From the NCBI RefSeq assembly GCF_000797465.1, contig NZ_JSWG01000006.1, forward strand, positions 1 to 64,000: a stretch of 64,000 bases of DNA, in the 5' to 3' direction. Below are positions 55,510-64,000 of the stretch, in pieces (position 1 is the stretch's first letter; every line of letters starts with the position of its first letter). A program made the translations under genes and the position numbers. This DNA is from Psychroserpens jangbogonensis. GTDB taxonomy: Bacteria; Bacteroidota; Bacteroidia; Flavobacteriales; Flavobacteriaceae. A model generated the notes under the pieces. The model did not search any database, was not told the origin of the DNA, and worked only from the letters and a program-made list of their open reading frames with translations.

Positions 55510-56994
55510 ATGAAAATATTCAGATATAGCTTATGCATTCTTTTAGTATTGACAATGATGAATTGTAAGCAATCCCTAACTGTTAATGTTTTCGAAACAT
55601 CAGCCAATGGTAATAAACTGACTAAAATCACGCAATTTTCTTCAGGAGTTAACGTAGATACCATACAAATATTACCAGAAGAAACATATCAGAAAATCAC
55701 TGGTATAGGAGGCTCATTTACAGAGTCTTCAGCGTCTTTACTACAACGTTTGAGTAAAGAAAACCGAAATAAAATTATAGAAGCTTACTTTGGAGAATCT
55801 GGTGCACGTTACTCACTAACAAGAACTCATATTAGTTCATGTGATTTTTCATTAAAAAATTACACATATGCTCCACTAGAAGGAGATGTTGGGTTGAATA
55901 GTTTTTCAATTGATGAAGATCGAGATGATTTAATTCCGATGATAAAAGAAGCTTTAGCAATTTCAAAGGATGGATTTAAAATTGTTGCTTCTCCTTGGAC
56001 TGCACCACCATGGATGAAAGATAATAATGCATATGTAGGCGGAAAACTATTACCAAAGTACTACGATTCGTTTGCATTGTTTTTCTCTAAATATTTAGAT
56101 GCTTACAAGGCTGAAGGAATTGATATTTGGGGATTAACTCCTGTTAATGAACCACATGGAAATGGTAATAATTGGGAAAGTATGCACTTTTCACCAGAAG
56201 AAGAAACAGATTTTGTACAGAACCACTTGGGACCAAGGCTTGAAGCCGATGGGAAAGGTCATTTAAAAATTCTTGGTTACGATCAAAATAGAGCAGGTAT
56301 AAAAGACTGGGTTGATGTGATGTTTAAAGATGAAGAGACTTCAAAGTACTTTGCTGGCACAGCTATCCATTGGTATGAGAGTACTTATGATTACTTCTCA
56401 AAAGATCTACAATATGCACACGATAAGGCTCCAGATAAGTATTTGATCGAAACTGAAGGTTGTGTAGATTCTGAAATCCCAAAATGGAGAGATGATAAAT
56501 GGTACTGGACTAAAGAAGCTACAGATTGGGGCTGGGATTGGGCATCAGAAAAAGACAAACATTTGCATCCTAAATATGCTCCAGTAAATAGATACGCAAG
56601 AGATATTATTGGCTGTCTTAATAATTGGGTAGATGGTTGGATTGATTGGAATATGGTTTTAGATAAACAAGGTGGACCAAACTGGTTTGAAAACTGGTGT
56701 GTAGCGCCAATTATCGTTGATCCAGATAATGACGAAGTGTATTTTACACCAATTTATTATACAATGTCACATTTCAGTAAGTATATACGTCCAGGAGCAA
56801 TGAAGATTGGAACTCAAAATACAAATCAAAATATAATGGTAACTGCTGTTAAAAACATAGATGACTCTATTGTTGTAGTGATTTTTAATGAAGAAGCAAT
56901 TGCAAAAAATTTCAACTTAATATTAAATAATACTAGTGTGAATCTTAAAATTGACGGACAAGCAATACAGACTATAGTTATTCCTAGTTCATGA
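55510..56994 (+). CDS. GH30 glycosidase, probable beta-1,6-glucan side-chain enzyme
   Basis: A 494-residue GH30 protein with a short N-terminal export signal (LCILLVLTMMNC, lipobox-like MMNC). The TIM barrel begins ITGIGGSFTESSASLL; SPWTAPPWMKDNN, the acid/base E214 (TPVNEPHGNG) and nucleophile E314 (YLIETEGCVD) are plain. The C-terminal beta domain (IRPGAMKIG, VVIFNEE) packs on the barrel as in GH30 subfamilies 1 and 3. In marine flavobacterial laminarin loci, GH30 removes beta-1,6-linked glucose branches, and that is the likely role here. It follows the GH-A glycosidase by 11 bases. Confidence 0.92.
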   Translation: MKIFRYSLCILLVLTMMNCKQSLTVNVFETSANGNKLTKITQFSSGVNVDTIQILPEETYQKITGIGGSFTESSASLLQRLSKENRNKIIEAYFGESGARYSLTRTHISSCDFSLKNYTYAPLEGDVGLNSFSIDEDRDDLIPMIKEALAISKDGFKIVASPWTAPPWMKDNNAYVGGKLLPKYYDSFALFFSKYLDAYKAEGIDIWGLTPVNEPHGNGNNWESMHFSPEEETDFVQNHLGPRLEADGKGHLKILGYDQNRAGIKDWVDVMFKDEETSKYFAGTAIHWYESTYDYFSKDLQYAHDKAPDKYLIETEGCVDSEIPKWRDDKWYWTKEATDWGWDWASEKDKHLHPKYAPVNRYARDIIGCLNNWVDGWIDWNMVLDKQGGPNWFENWCVAPIIVDPDNDEVYFTPIYYTMSHFSKYIRPGAMKIGTQNTNQNIMVTAVKNIDDSIVVVIFNEEAIAKNFNLILNNTSVNLKIDGQAIQTIVIPSS

Positions 56995-57037
56995 AATTAA
57001 CAGATTAAAAATAATAACGATTTTAAAAAACCTTAAT

Positions 57038-58525
57038 ATGTCTATAACATCTAATAAAGTAGCACTAAGCCAAAAAATCGCTTTTGGTATAGGTATGTTT
57101 GCTAATCAAATGTTTCCAGCAGCCATGGGAATTTTTATGGTAGTATTAGTTCAAGACTTGGGCTTTCCAGGATGGATGTGGGGCGTAATATTCTTTTTAC
57201 CAAGAATTTTTGATTCTATTACAGATCCAATTATGGGATTCATTTCAGATAATACGAAATCAAAATGGGGAAGACGTAGACAATATGTTTTACTGGGTGC
57301 TCTAATAATGGGGATTTCATTCTCGATTCTGTGGCAATTGCACAGAGAAAATAGTGTAGATTACAATTTCATATATTTTATAATATGGTCTTTTGTGTTT
57401 TATTTAGGGCTAACAATTTTTAGCGTTCCTTATGTTGCAATGGGATATGAAATGAGTGACGATTTCCATGAGCGAACCAATATTATGGCTGTTGCTCAAT
57501 GGATAGGTCAATGGGCATGGGTTATAGCTCCTTGGTTTTGGGTAATTATGTATGATCAAGGATGGTTTGAATCTGCTGATGTCGCTACAAGAACTATTGC
57601 CGTATGGGTTGGTCTTATTTGTATGATTTGTGCTATCGTTCCAGCAATTTTTATCAAAAGTAAATCTACAATTAACGAAGATTATGCACCCTTAAATGTG
57701 AAAAACATGGGTAGCAGTTTTAATGGAATAATTGATGGGTTTCAGGAAGCTTTTAAAAATAAACCATTTAGAAAACTATGCATCGCCACATTTTTAGTTT
57801 ACAATGCTTTTAATACTGTTGCAGCATTTACTTTTTTCATTGTTGTATACTATTTATTTAATGGAGATGCTGGTGCAGCTGGAATTTGGCCAACGCTTTT
57901 TGGCAGTATTGGTGCTTTGGCAACTACATTTTTGGTTATACCAATTGTAACGAGAATGTCTAAAGTAATGGGTAAGAAAAAAGCGTTTATAACATCTCAA
58001 AGTATTTCAATATTAGGTTATATATTACTTTGGTTTCTATTTATTCCTGGAAAACCATATATGTTCATTTTTGGGTTACCATTCTTTGCCTTTGGAATAG
58101 GAAGTTTATTTACGCTTATGATGTCCATGACAGCAGATGTAATTGACCTTGATGAATTAAACACAGGTTTACGTAGAGAAGGTGTTTTCGGAGCCATATA
58201 CTGGTGGATGGTGAAATTTGGATTTGCAATAGCTGGATTATTGAGTGGAATAATCTTATCAAGTATAGGTTTTAATGCTGACTTTGCTTCACAATCTGAA
58301 GGCGCAATTACTGGATTACGTCTATTCTTTTCTGGATTACCAATATTAGGAACATTATTCGCCATAATAGTAATGCGTAAATATGATCTTACTGAAGAAC
58401 GTGCTCATGAAATTAGAGCAGAACTTGATAAACGAGCTAATGATAATGCTATTGAAGACAATGGATCATCAAGACACAATAAAAGTAAAATAACATCTAA
58501 AAATAAAAAATACAATGTCGGTTAG
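57038..58525 (+). CDS. MFS/GPH-family sugar transporter
   Basis: A 495-residue inner-membrane protein with about 12 transmembrane helices, of the glycoside-pentoside-hexuronide:cation symporter branch of the MFS. The signature loop DPIMGFISDNTKSKWGRRRQY lies between helices 2 and 3. The C-terminal tail is hydrophilic and basic. It would bring glucose or short beta-1,3-glucooligosaccharides into the cytosol, where the phosphorylase and the cytosolic GH17 act. The 3' end overlaps the GH17 start by 11 bases. Confidence 0.9.
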   Translation: MSITSNKVALSQKIAFGIGMFANQMFPAAMGIFMVVLVQDLGFPGWMWGVIFFLPRIFDSITDPIMGFISDNTKSKWGRRRQYVLLGALIMGISFSILWQLHRENSVDYNFIYFIIWSFVFYLGLTIFSVPYVAMGYEMSDDFHERTNIMAVAQWIGQWAWVIAPWFWVIMYDQGWFESADVATRTIAVWVGLICMICAIVPAIFIKSKSTINEDYAPLNVKNMGSSFNGIIDGFQEAFKNKPFRKLCIATFLVYNAFNTVAAFTFFIVVYYLFNGDAGAAGIWPTLFGSIGALATTFLVIPIVTRMSKVMGKKKAFITSQSISILGYILLWFLFIPGKPYMFIFGLPFFAFGIGSLFTLMMSMTADVIDLDELNTGLRREGVFGAIYWWMVKFGFAIAGLLSGIILSSIGFNADFASQSEGAITGLRLFFSGLPILGTLFAIIVMRKYDLTEERAHEIRAELDKRANDNAIEDNGSSRHNKSKITSKNKKYNVG

Positions 58526-59399
58526 AGCTGGTAAAATAATGTCACTGGCAGGAGTAACTCTTGCCCAAAAGTCTGATAAAGAATTACAAGATGAATTCAA
58601 TAACATTTTAGATAATGGAATGCATGGGTTGTGCTTTAGCCCTTATGAAGAAGGTCAGGAAGCTGGCGATCAAATTTCTGAAGCACAAATTCGTACACGT
58701 ATGGAAATTATCAAGCCATATACAAAATGGATACGAACGTTTTCATGTACAGATGGTAATGAAATAATACCGAAAATAGCTCACGAATATGGAATTAAAA
58801 CTATGGTTGGCGCTTGGTTAGGTGATGATACCGAAATTAACAAACGTGAAATTGCAGGTTTAATAAAATTGGGAAAACAAGGCTATGTAGATATAGCTGC
58901 AGTTGGTAATGAAGTTATGTATCGAGGAGATTTGAGTGAAGAAAAATTATTAGATTTCATGAACCAAGTAAAACAAGCCATACCAGATATACCTATGGGC
59001 TATGTTGATGCCTATTACGAATTTACTGAAAGACCAAAAATCACAGAAGCTTGTGATGTCATATTAGCCAATTGTTATCCGTTTTGGGAAGGTTGCCCTC
59101 TAGAGTATTCACTCTTGTATATGAAGGAAATGTTTGCTCAAGCAAAAGCTGCTGCTAATGGAAAAAAAGTAATTGTAACAGAAACGGGTTGGCCAAATTT
59201 AGGTTCAAGTTTTGAAGGATCACATCCATCATTTGAAAATGCAATGAAGTATTTTATAAATGCCCAGAAATGGTCTAAAAAAGATGATATAGATATGTTC
59301 TATTTTTCTTCTTTTGACGAGTCTTGGAAAGTTGGGGATGAAGGCGATGTTGGTGCATATTGGGGACTTTGGGATAAAGATGAAAAGTTAAAATTCTAG
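58515..59399 (+). CDS. Cytosolic GH17 glycosidase
   Basis: A 294-residue single-domain GH17 barrel with no signal peptide: MSVRAGKIMSLAGVTLAQ lacks a hydrophobic export segment. E133 (AAVGNEVMYRG) is the acid/base and E223 (VTETGWPNLGS) the nucleophile; FSPYEEGQEAGDQ and FYFSSFDESWKVGDEGDVGAYWGL are family blocks. It is predicted to act inside the cell on imported beta-1,3-glucooligosaccharides, as either a hydrolase or a transglucosidase. The start is uncertain (58515 or the ATG at 58539), and both overlap or abut the transporter gene. Last gene of the second operon. Confidence 0.85.
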   Translation: MSVRAGKIMSLAGVTLAQKSDKELQDEFNNILDNGMHGLCFSPYEEGQEAGDQISEAQIRTRMEIIKPYTKWIRTFSCTDGNEIIPKIAHEYGIKTMVGAWLGDDTEINKREIAGLIKLGKQGYVDIAAVGNEVMYRGDLSEEKLLDFMNQVKQAIPDIPMGYVDAYYEFTERPKITEACDVILANCYPFWEGCPLEYSLLYMKEMFAQAKAAANGKKVIVTETGWPNLGSSFEGSHPSFENAMKYFINAQKWSKKDDIDMFYFSSFDESWKVGDEGDVGAYWGLWDKDEKLKF

Positions 59400-59468
59400 T
59401 CATTGTTCTTAACTGCATACTAGTAAATGACTGTTGTTATTCCTATATTTAATTAATTTAAATTGAAA

Positions 59469-62400
59469 ATGAAAAAGACAATTATTCAATATTTAGTTTT
59501 AATCCTTGTCATCACTACTTTTTTTAGCTGTCAAGACGAACCTCAAAGAGATTTATATCCTGAGGAATTAATAGGTGGTCTTGTGCTATTGCCACAAGAA
59601 AGTACTGGAATAGATTTTAGTAACACAATACAGGAATCTACTTATTTCAATCATTATTACTACAGTCAAATGTATGTTGGCTCAGGAGTAGCAATTGGAG
59701 ATTTAAATAATGATGGACTACCAGATGTTTTTTTTGGTGGCAATCAAGTTGCTGATAGATTATATCTTAATAAAGGAAATTTTGAATTTGAAGACATCAC
59801 TAAAAAATCTAAAGCGGCAAAGAACTCTGGATGGACTTGGGGTGTAACCATGGCTGATGTAAATGCAGATGGTTATCTCGATATTTATGTGAGTCGAAAT
59901 GGTAATTCTGATAAGCCTGAAGACCGTAGAAATCAATTGTACATTAATAATCAGGATTTGACTTTTACTGAGTCTGCTCTTAAGTATGGTTTAGGTGATT
60001 ATGGTTTTTCTACACAAGCTGTCTTTTTTGACATGGATAATGATGGTGATCTTGATATGTATCAGGTAAACCAACTAGCTGACAAGAAACTATTACTTAT
60101 TAATAAAATACCTAGAAATCAATTCAAATTTTTTAGAGATAGAATATATAGAAATGACAATGGGAAATATAAAGATGTTTCAGAAGAAGTTGGTATTTCT
60201 AGAGATGTATCATATGGGTTGAGTGTAAACGCTACAGATTTCAATAATGATGGTTGGATGGACTTGTATGTTGCAAATGATTATGCTGAACCAGATTATA
60301 TGTATTATAATAATGGTGATGGAACATTTACAAATGTAATTAATGAACAATTAAACCACATCACACAGTTAAGTATGGGTTCTGATACTGGTGATATTAA
60401 TAACGATGGATTACTTGACCTAATTACTACAGATATGACTCCTGATGATCATTACCGTTCAAAAACGAACATGGCTTCAATGAGTACTAAAGCATTTAAT
60501 AGTATGGTAGAAGCTGGTGCTCATCGGCAGTACATGACTAATACATTGCAGATTAATACAGGTTTAGGTAGCTTTTCAGATATAGCAAATATGGCTGGTG
60601 TTTCTTTTACAGATTGGAGTTGGGCAAGTCTACTTGTGGATTTAGATAATGACGGTTGGAAAGACATTATGATTTCGAATGGGATAAAAAAAGATGTCGA
60701 TAATAATGATTACAGAACTAAAGTTCAAAATTTAAGCAAAGGTGCTACTGCCGAAGATTTATTTCAACTAAGTAAAGACACGCCTTCTCAACCTATTTCT
60801 AATTATGCATTCAGAAATAAAGGAAATTTAGAATTTGAAAAGGTTACTAAAGATTGGGGTTTTGATACACCTAGCTTTTCAAACGGAATGGCTTACGGCG
60901 ATTTAGATAATGATGGCGATTTAGATATAATAACTAATAATATTGATGCGCCAGCATTCGTATATGAAAATAAAGCGACTGGAAATTTTTTAAAAATTGA
61001 CATCCAAGGTTCCGAGAAAAACACTTTTGGTATAGGAGCTAAAGCTATTATTTATCACAATGGTAAAATGCAAATGGCTGAAAACACTGTGACAAGAGGT
61101 TTTATTTCTTCAGTAGAACATAATTTGTTTTTCGGCTTAGGTAAAGATATCGAAGTAGAAAAAGTAGAAGTAATTTGGCCTAACGGGAAAGTGAATGTTT
61201 ATGAAAATGTACAGGCAAATACTAAAATAGTTGCAAAATTCTCTAATGCTAAGTCTATTGAAAAGAAAGAAGAAAAAATAGAGACATTAACTACTCAAAT
61301 AAAAACTAAAGAGATAGGTATTGATTTTGTTCACAAAGAAAATGATTATGACGATTTTCAAGAACAAATCCTCCTTCCTCATAAGTTATCAGAAAACGGA
61401 CCTTTTTCAGCGGTTAAAGATGTAAATGGAGATGGATTGGAGGATCTATTTATTGGAGGAGCTCTAGGTCAAAGCGGAATGCTCTATTTACAGCAATCAA
61501 ATGGTCAATTTACAAAGAGTATATCCCAACCTTGGAATAAAGACAAAGCTTCTGAAGATATGGGTTGTCTTTTTATTGATGTCGATGGCGATAAAGACTT
61601 TGACCTTTATATTGCTAGTGGAGGAAATGAATATAATACTGGTAGTACACAATTAAGAGATCGATTATATATTAATGATGGTCAAGGTGATTTTTCTAAG
61701 AATGAAAGTGCATTACCTGGAATTGCACAAAGCTCTCAATGCATTAAAGCGTCTGATATTGATAACGATGGAGATTTAGATCTATTTGTTGGAACAAGAC
61801 TCATTAGAGGAAAATACACATTTCCCGCAACCAGCTATTTGTTGATTAACGACAATGGGAATTTTAAAAAAGCTGAAAACAAAATTGCTCCAGCTCTTAC
61901 AGATATAGGAATGGTAACTGAAGTTGTTTTTACTGATATTGATCAAGATAATGATGAAGACTTGATGATAGTAGGTGAGTGGATGGGAATTAAAGTACTT
62001 ACAAATAATGATGGTGTTTTTGAAGATGATTCAGAAAAGTACGGACTTAAAGACACAAGAGGAATGTGGTGGTCAATTACTGCTAGTGATTTAGATAATG
62101 ATGGTGATGACGATTACATCATTGGTAATTTAGGTAAAAACAACAAGTTTAAAGCGTCGGCAGAACATCCTTTTAAAGTCTATACAAATGATTTTGATAA
62201 TAATGGAACTAATGATGTTGTATTAGCTAAGTTTTATAAAGATGGTTATGTACCTGTTAGAGGCAGAGAATGCACAAGTCAGCAGATGCCTTTTGTTGCT
62301 GAAAAATTTGAAAGCTACGATAGTTTTGCATCATCAAAATTGATAGATATATTACCGGAAAACAAGATGGACGATGCCGTTGTATATGAAATCAAAAGTT

Positions 62401-62765
62401 TTGAAAGTATCATTCTTATTAATGACAATGGCAAATTGGTCAGTCAATCACTACCTAATGAAGCTCAAATTTCACCAATTAAATCAACACTTGTATTTGA
62501 TATTAATAAAGATGGTCATCAAGATATAATTACCGTTGGTAATCATTATGGAGTTGAAGTTGAAACCACACGTTATGATGCTGGTTTTGGAAGTGTGCTT
62601 CTTGGTGATGGAAAAAACAATTTTAATTTTGTCTCTCCAAATAAAAGTGGCTTTTATGTGCCATTTGATAGTAGAGATGTAAAGCAATTGCATTTAAAAA
62701 ATAAAGTCTTAATTCTTGTGACTAATAATAATGCCGACCTATCTGTTTTTAGCATGAAGCCTTAA
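59469..62765 (+). CDS. FG-GAP/ASPIC-UnbV lipoprotein
   Basis: A 1,098-residue lipoprotein (FFSC, Cys21) of the VCBS/FG-GAP type. It contains many calcium-binding loops of the form DxNxDGxxD (GDLNNDGLPDVFFGGN, ADVNADGYLDIYVSRNG, GDLDNDGDLDIITNN) arranged as two beta-propellers, about 60-500 and 625-1090. Between them, near residue 567, an ASPIC/UnbV domain (VEVIWPNGKVNVYENV) is present. Proteins like this are common in polysaccharide loci of flavobacteria, where they are thought to bind glycan at the surface; no enzymatic residues are known. The ATG at 59469 is preferred over the TTG at 59463. It is separated by 69 bases from the operon upstream. Confidence 0.88.
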   Translation: MKKTIIQYLVLILVITTFFSCQDEPQRDLYPEELIGGLVLLPQESTGIDFSNTIQESTYFNHYYYSQMYVGSGVAIGDLNNDGLPDVFFGGNQVADRLYLNKGNFEFEDITKKSKAAKNSGWTWGVTMADVNADGYLDIYVSRNGNSDKPEDRRNQLYINNQDLTFTESALKYGLGDYGFSTQAVFFDMDNDGDLDMYQVNQLADKKLLLINKIPRNQFKFFRDRIYRNDNGKYKDVSEEVGISRDVSYGLSVNATDFNNDGWMDLYVANDYAEPDYMYYNNGDGTFTNVINEQLNHITQLSMGSDTGDINNDGLLDLITTDMTPDDHYRSKTNMASMSTKAFNSMVEAGAHRQYMTNTLQINTGLGSFSDIANMAGVSFTDWSWASLLVDLDNDGWKDIMISNGIKKDVDNNDYRTKVQNLSKGATAEDLFQLSKDTPSQPISNYAFRNKGNLEFEKVTKDWGFDTPSFSNGMAYGDLDNDGDLDIITNNIDAPAFVYENKATGNFLKIDIQGSEKNTFGIGAKAIIYHNGKMQMAENTVTRGFISSVEHNLFFGLGKDIEVEKVEVIWPNGKVNVYENVQANTKIVAKFSNAKSIEKKEEKIETLTTQIKTKEIGIDFVHKENDYDDFQEQILLPHKLSENGPFSAVKDVNGDGLEDLFIGGALGQSGMLYLQQSNGQFTKSISQPWNKDKASEDMGCLFIDVDGDKDFDLYIASGGNEYNTGSTQLRDRLYINDGQGDFSKNESALPGIAQSSQCIKASDIDNDGDLDLFVGTRLIRGKYTFPATSYLLINDNGNFKKAENKIAPALTDIGMVTEVVFTDIDQDNDEDLMIVGEWMGIKVLTNNDGVFEDDSEKYGLKDTRGMWWSITASDLDNDGDDDYIIGNLGKNNKFKASAEHPFKVYTNDFDNNGTNDVVLAKFYKDGYVPVRGRECTSQQMPFVAEKFESYDSFASSKLIDILPENKMDDAVVYEIKSFESIILINDNGKLVSQSLPNEAQISPIKSTLVFDINKDGHQDIITVGNHYGVEVETTRYDAGFGSVLLGDGKNNFNFVSPNKSGFYVPFDSRDVKQLHLKNKVLILVTNNNADLSVFSMKP

Positions 62766-62973
62766 ATTTAAATTTGTATAGGTTTGTTTTTTTTGATATT
62801 TCTTCTTTTTATTTAATTTAACTTATTCGAAATCAGTTGATTAAATCTTAAATTATGTTGTGCCTTCAAATCATTTTTTTTTCAACTGTATGGTTTTTGT
62901 ATAGGTGCCTTTAACAGTGTAATTGAATATAATTCATTTTCTTGCATGTATAAATAACAAATTCCTAAAAATT
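62766..62973. other. Intergenic region with TGTAT repeat
   Basis: AT-rich 208-base leader of the last ORF. It holds the TGTAT-N6-TGTAT motif at 62887-62905. No clear terminator for the FG-GAP gene and no exact TAnnTTTG were seen. Confidence 0.5.
62887..62905 (+). promoter_or_regulatory. TGTAT-N6-TGTAT repeat upstream of the last ORF
   Basis: TGTATGGTTTTTGTATAGG has two TGTAT words 11 bases apart and starts 87 bases before the ATG at 62974. The copy upstream of susC (41161-41179) differs at two positions. Confidence 0.5.
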
Positions 62974-64000
62974 ATGAAAAAAATTACATTATTAACATTC
63001 TTATTAACTTCATTGTTTGGCTTCTCGCAAACTTATACTTTGTTGGATAACTTTGATGCTGTTGTCACTGGCACTACTTGGATAGATGATAATGGTAGTA
63101 CTACATCTACTATTGAGTCTGCACCTATTTCTGGATCAAATATGGTTGCATCTGATGGGAATTATGGGCAAATTATTACAGAAGAAGCCTCTGCTCCTTG
63201 GCAGGCTGGTGCATTAATACTACAAGATAATTATATAGATCTTGCTAACCAAAGAACAATGCAAGTAGATGTTTATTCTGATGTTACAACTTGGATTTTA
63301 GCTAAAGCTGTTGGAGTTGTTGGTGGTGGTGGTTCTGATGGAGCTACTCATGCAGAACATCCTGGTGGAGGATGGGCTACGTTAACATTTGATTTTGATG
63401 ATATTCAAGATAACCCACCTTCAGGTGCATCAAATAGTGAGTTTGAGAGCATCTTCTTTTTTCCAAATTGGAATGGAGCAGGATGGGATGGTAATGCAGA
63501 TGCAAATGGTCCTTCTCCAGTTACTACAACACTATATGATAATGTTAAAGGGCTAGTCGGTTCTGCAATACCACCAGATCCACAAGTTTACGACTTAATA
63601 GATAATTTTGATGCTGTTGTCGCTGGTACAACGTGGTTAGATGATAATGGTAGTACTACATCTACAGTTGAATCTGCACCTATTTCTGGATCAAATATGG
63701 TTGCATCTGATGGGAATTATGGACAAATTATTACGGAAGAAGCTTCTGCTCCATGGCAGGCTGGTGCATTAATACTACAAGATAATTATATAGATCTTGC
63801 TAACCAAAGAACAATGCAAGTAGATGTTTATTCTGATGTTACTACTTGGATTTTAGCTAAAGCTGTTGGAGTTGTTGGAGGTGGTGGTTCTGATGGAGCT
63901 ACTCATGCAGAACATCCTGGTGGAGGATGGGCTACGTTAACATTTGATTTTGATGATATTCAAGATAACCCACCTTCAGGTGCATCAAATAGTGAGTTTG
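62974..64000 (+). CDS. Secreted repeat protein, cut by window end
   Basis: The reading frame is open from the ATG at 62974 to the window end (342 codons). A signal peptide (MKKITLLTFLLTSLFGFSQ) leads into tandem modules of 185 residues, each beginning with LxDNFDAVVxGTTW and containing WILAKAVGVVGGGGSDGATH and FESIFFFPNWNGAGWDGN. The first module covers about 63031-63585; the second starts at 63586 and continues past the edge. The modules look like beta-sandwich carbohydrate-binding domains (DVYSDVTTWILAKAV, TLTFDFDDIQD), related in style to the CBM-like part of the SusE-position protein. The upstream TGTAT repeat suggests it belongs to the glucan regulon. The full length, and whether enzymatic or T9SS domains follow, cannot be seen. 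Confidence 0.8.
   Translation, partial: MKKITLLTFLLTSLFGFSQTYTLLDNFDAVVTGTTWIDDNGSTTSTIESAPISGSNMVASDGNYGQIITEEASAPWQAGALILQDNYIDLANQRTMQVDVYSDVTTWILAKAVGVVGGGGSDGATHAEHPGGGWATLTFDFDDIQDNPPSGASNSEFESIFFFPNWNGAGWDGNADANGPSPVTTTLYDNVKGLVGSAIPPDPQVYDLIDNFDAVVAGTTWLDDNGSTTSTVESAPISGSNMVASDGNYGQIITEEASAPWQAGALILQDNYIDLANQRTMQVDVYSDVTTWILAKAVGVVGGGGSDGATHAEHPGGGWATLTFDFDDIQDNPPSGASNSEF
63031..64000 (+). repeat. 555-bp tandem repeat, second unit truncated by window
   Basis: GATGCTGTTGTC at 63055 recurs at 63610, a period of 555 bases (185 codons). The two units are nearly identical at DNA level over the 415 bases that can be compared. Confidence 0.9.

Overview
The window is AT-rich chromosomal DNA from a member of the Bacteroidota, most likely a marine Flavobacteriaceae. 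The evidence is the TAnnTTTG-type -7 promoter elements, SusC/SusD pairs, lipoproteins with a short signal and Cys, a type IX secretion C-terminal domain, DUF4369/TlpA proteins and the lack of Shine-Dalgarno sites. No rRNA, tRNA or CRISPR array was seen.

Layout. (1) 1-1542: an integron-like module. A XerD/IntI-like tyrosine recombinase is followed by a small recombination-site-like region, one promoterless hypothetical ORF and a 143-bp palindromic attC-like repeat that runs towards the window edge. A decayed second copy of the repeat lies at 29426-29550. (2) 1582-12342: core genes: gamma-glutamyltransferase, an AcpH-like ACP phosphodiesterase, a GlmM-type phosphohexomutase, a class V aminotransferase, a lysophospholipid acyltransferase, a rhomboid protease, two tandem TlpA-like lipoproteins (one without its CxxC) and mnmE. 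(3) 12762-29339: a polyunsaturated-fatty-acid-type iterative synthase cluster. It has a divergent Sfp-type phosphopantetheinyl transferase and TetR regulator around a palindromic operator, then PfaA-like (KS-AT-3xACP, then KR-DH in another frame after an A10 tract), a fused KS-CLF-AT-DH protein and the PfaD-type enoyl reductase. The PPTase would activate the three ACPs, the KS/CLF pairs extend the chain, KR and FabA-like DH domains process it, and PfaD reduces selected double bonds.

(4) 30309-38092: secreted proteins: a 1,809-residue mosaic T9SS protein, then a translationally coupled pair sharing the same N-terminal head, one carrying a lamin-tail domain and one an endonuclease I. (5) 38196-64000: a beta-1,3-glucan (laminarin-type) utilisation locus. 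A SusR-like membrane-spanning regulator precedes a susC-susD-binding protein-GH16 operon. A terminator follows, then a second operon with a GH149-like phosphorylase, GH17, a clan GH-A glycosidase, GH30, an MFS/GPH transporter and a cytosolic GH17. An FG-GAP/ASPIC lipoprotein and a repeat-containing secreted protein cut by the window edge complete it. A TGTAT-N6-TGTAT direct repeat sits at similar distances upstream of the regulator, susC and the last ORF and is a candidate operator of the locus.

The most interesting observations are the integron-like module, the homopolymer frameshift that splits the PUFA synthase, the shared TGTAT repeats, and long near-identical intragenic duplications in two surface proteins of the glucan locus.
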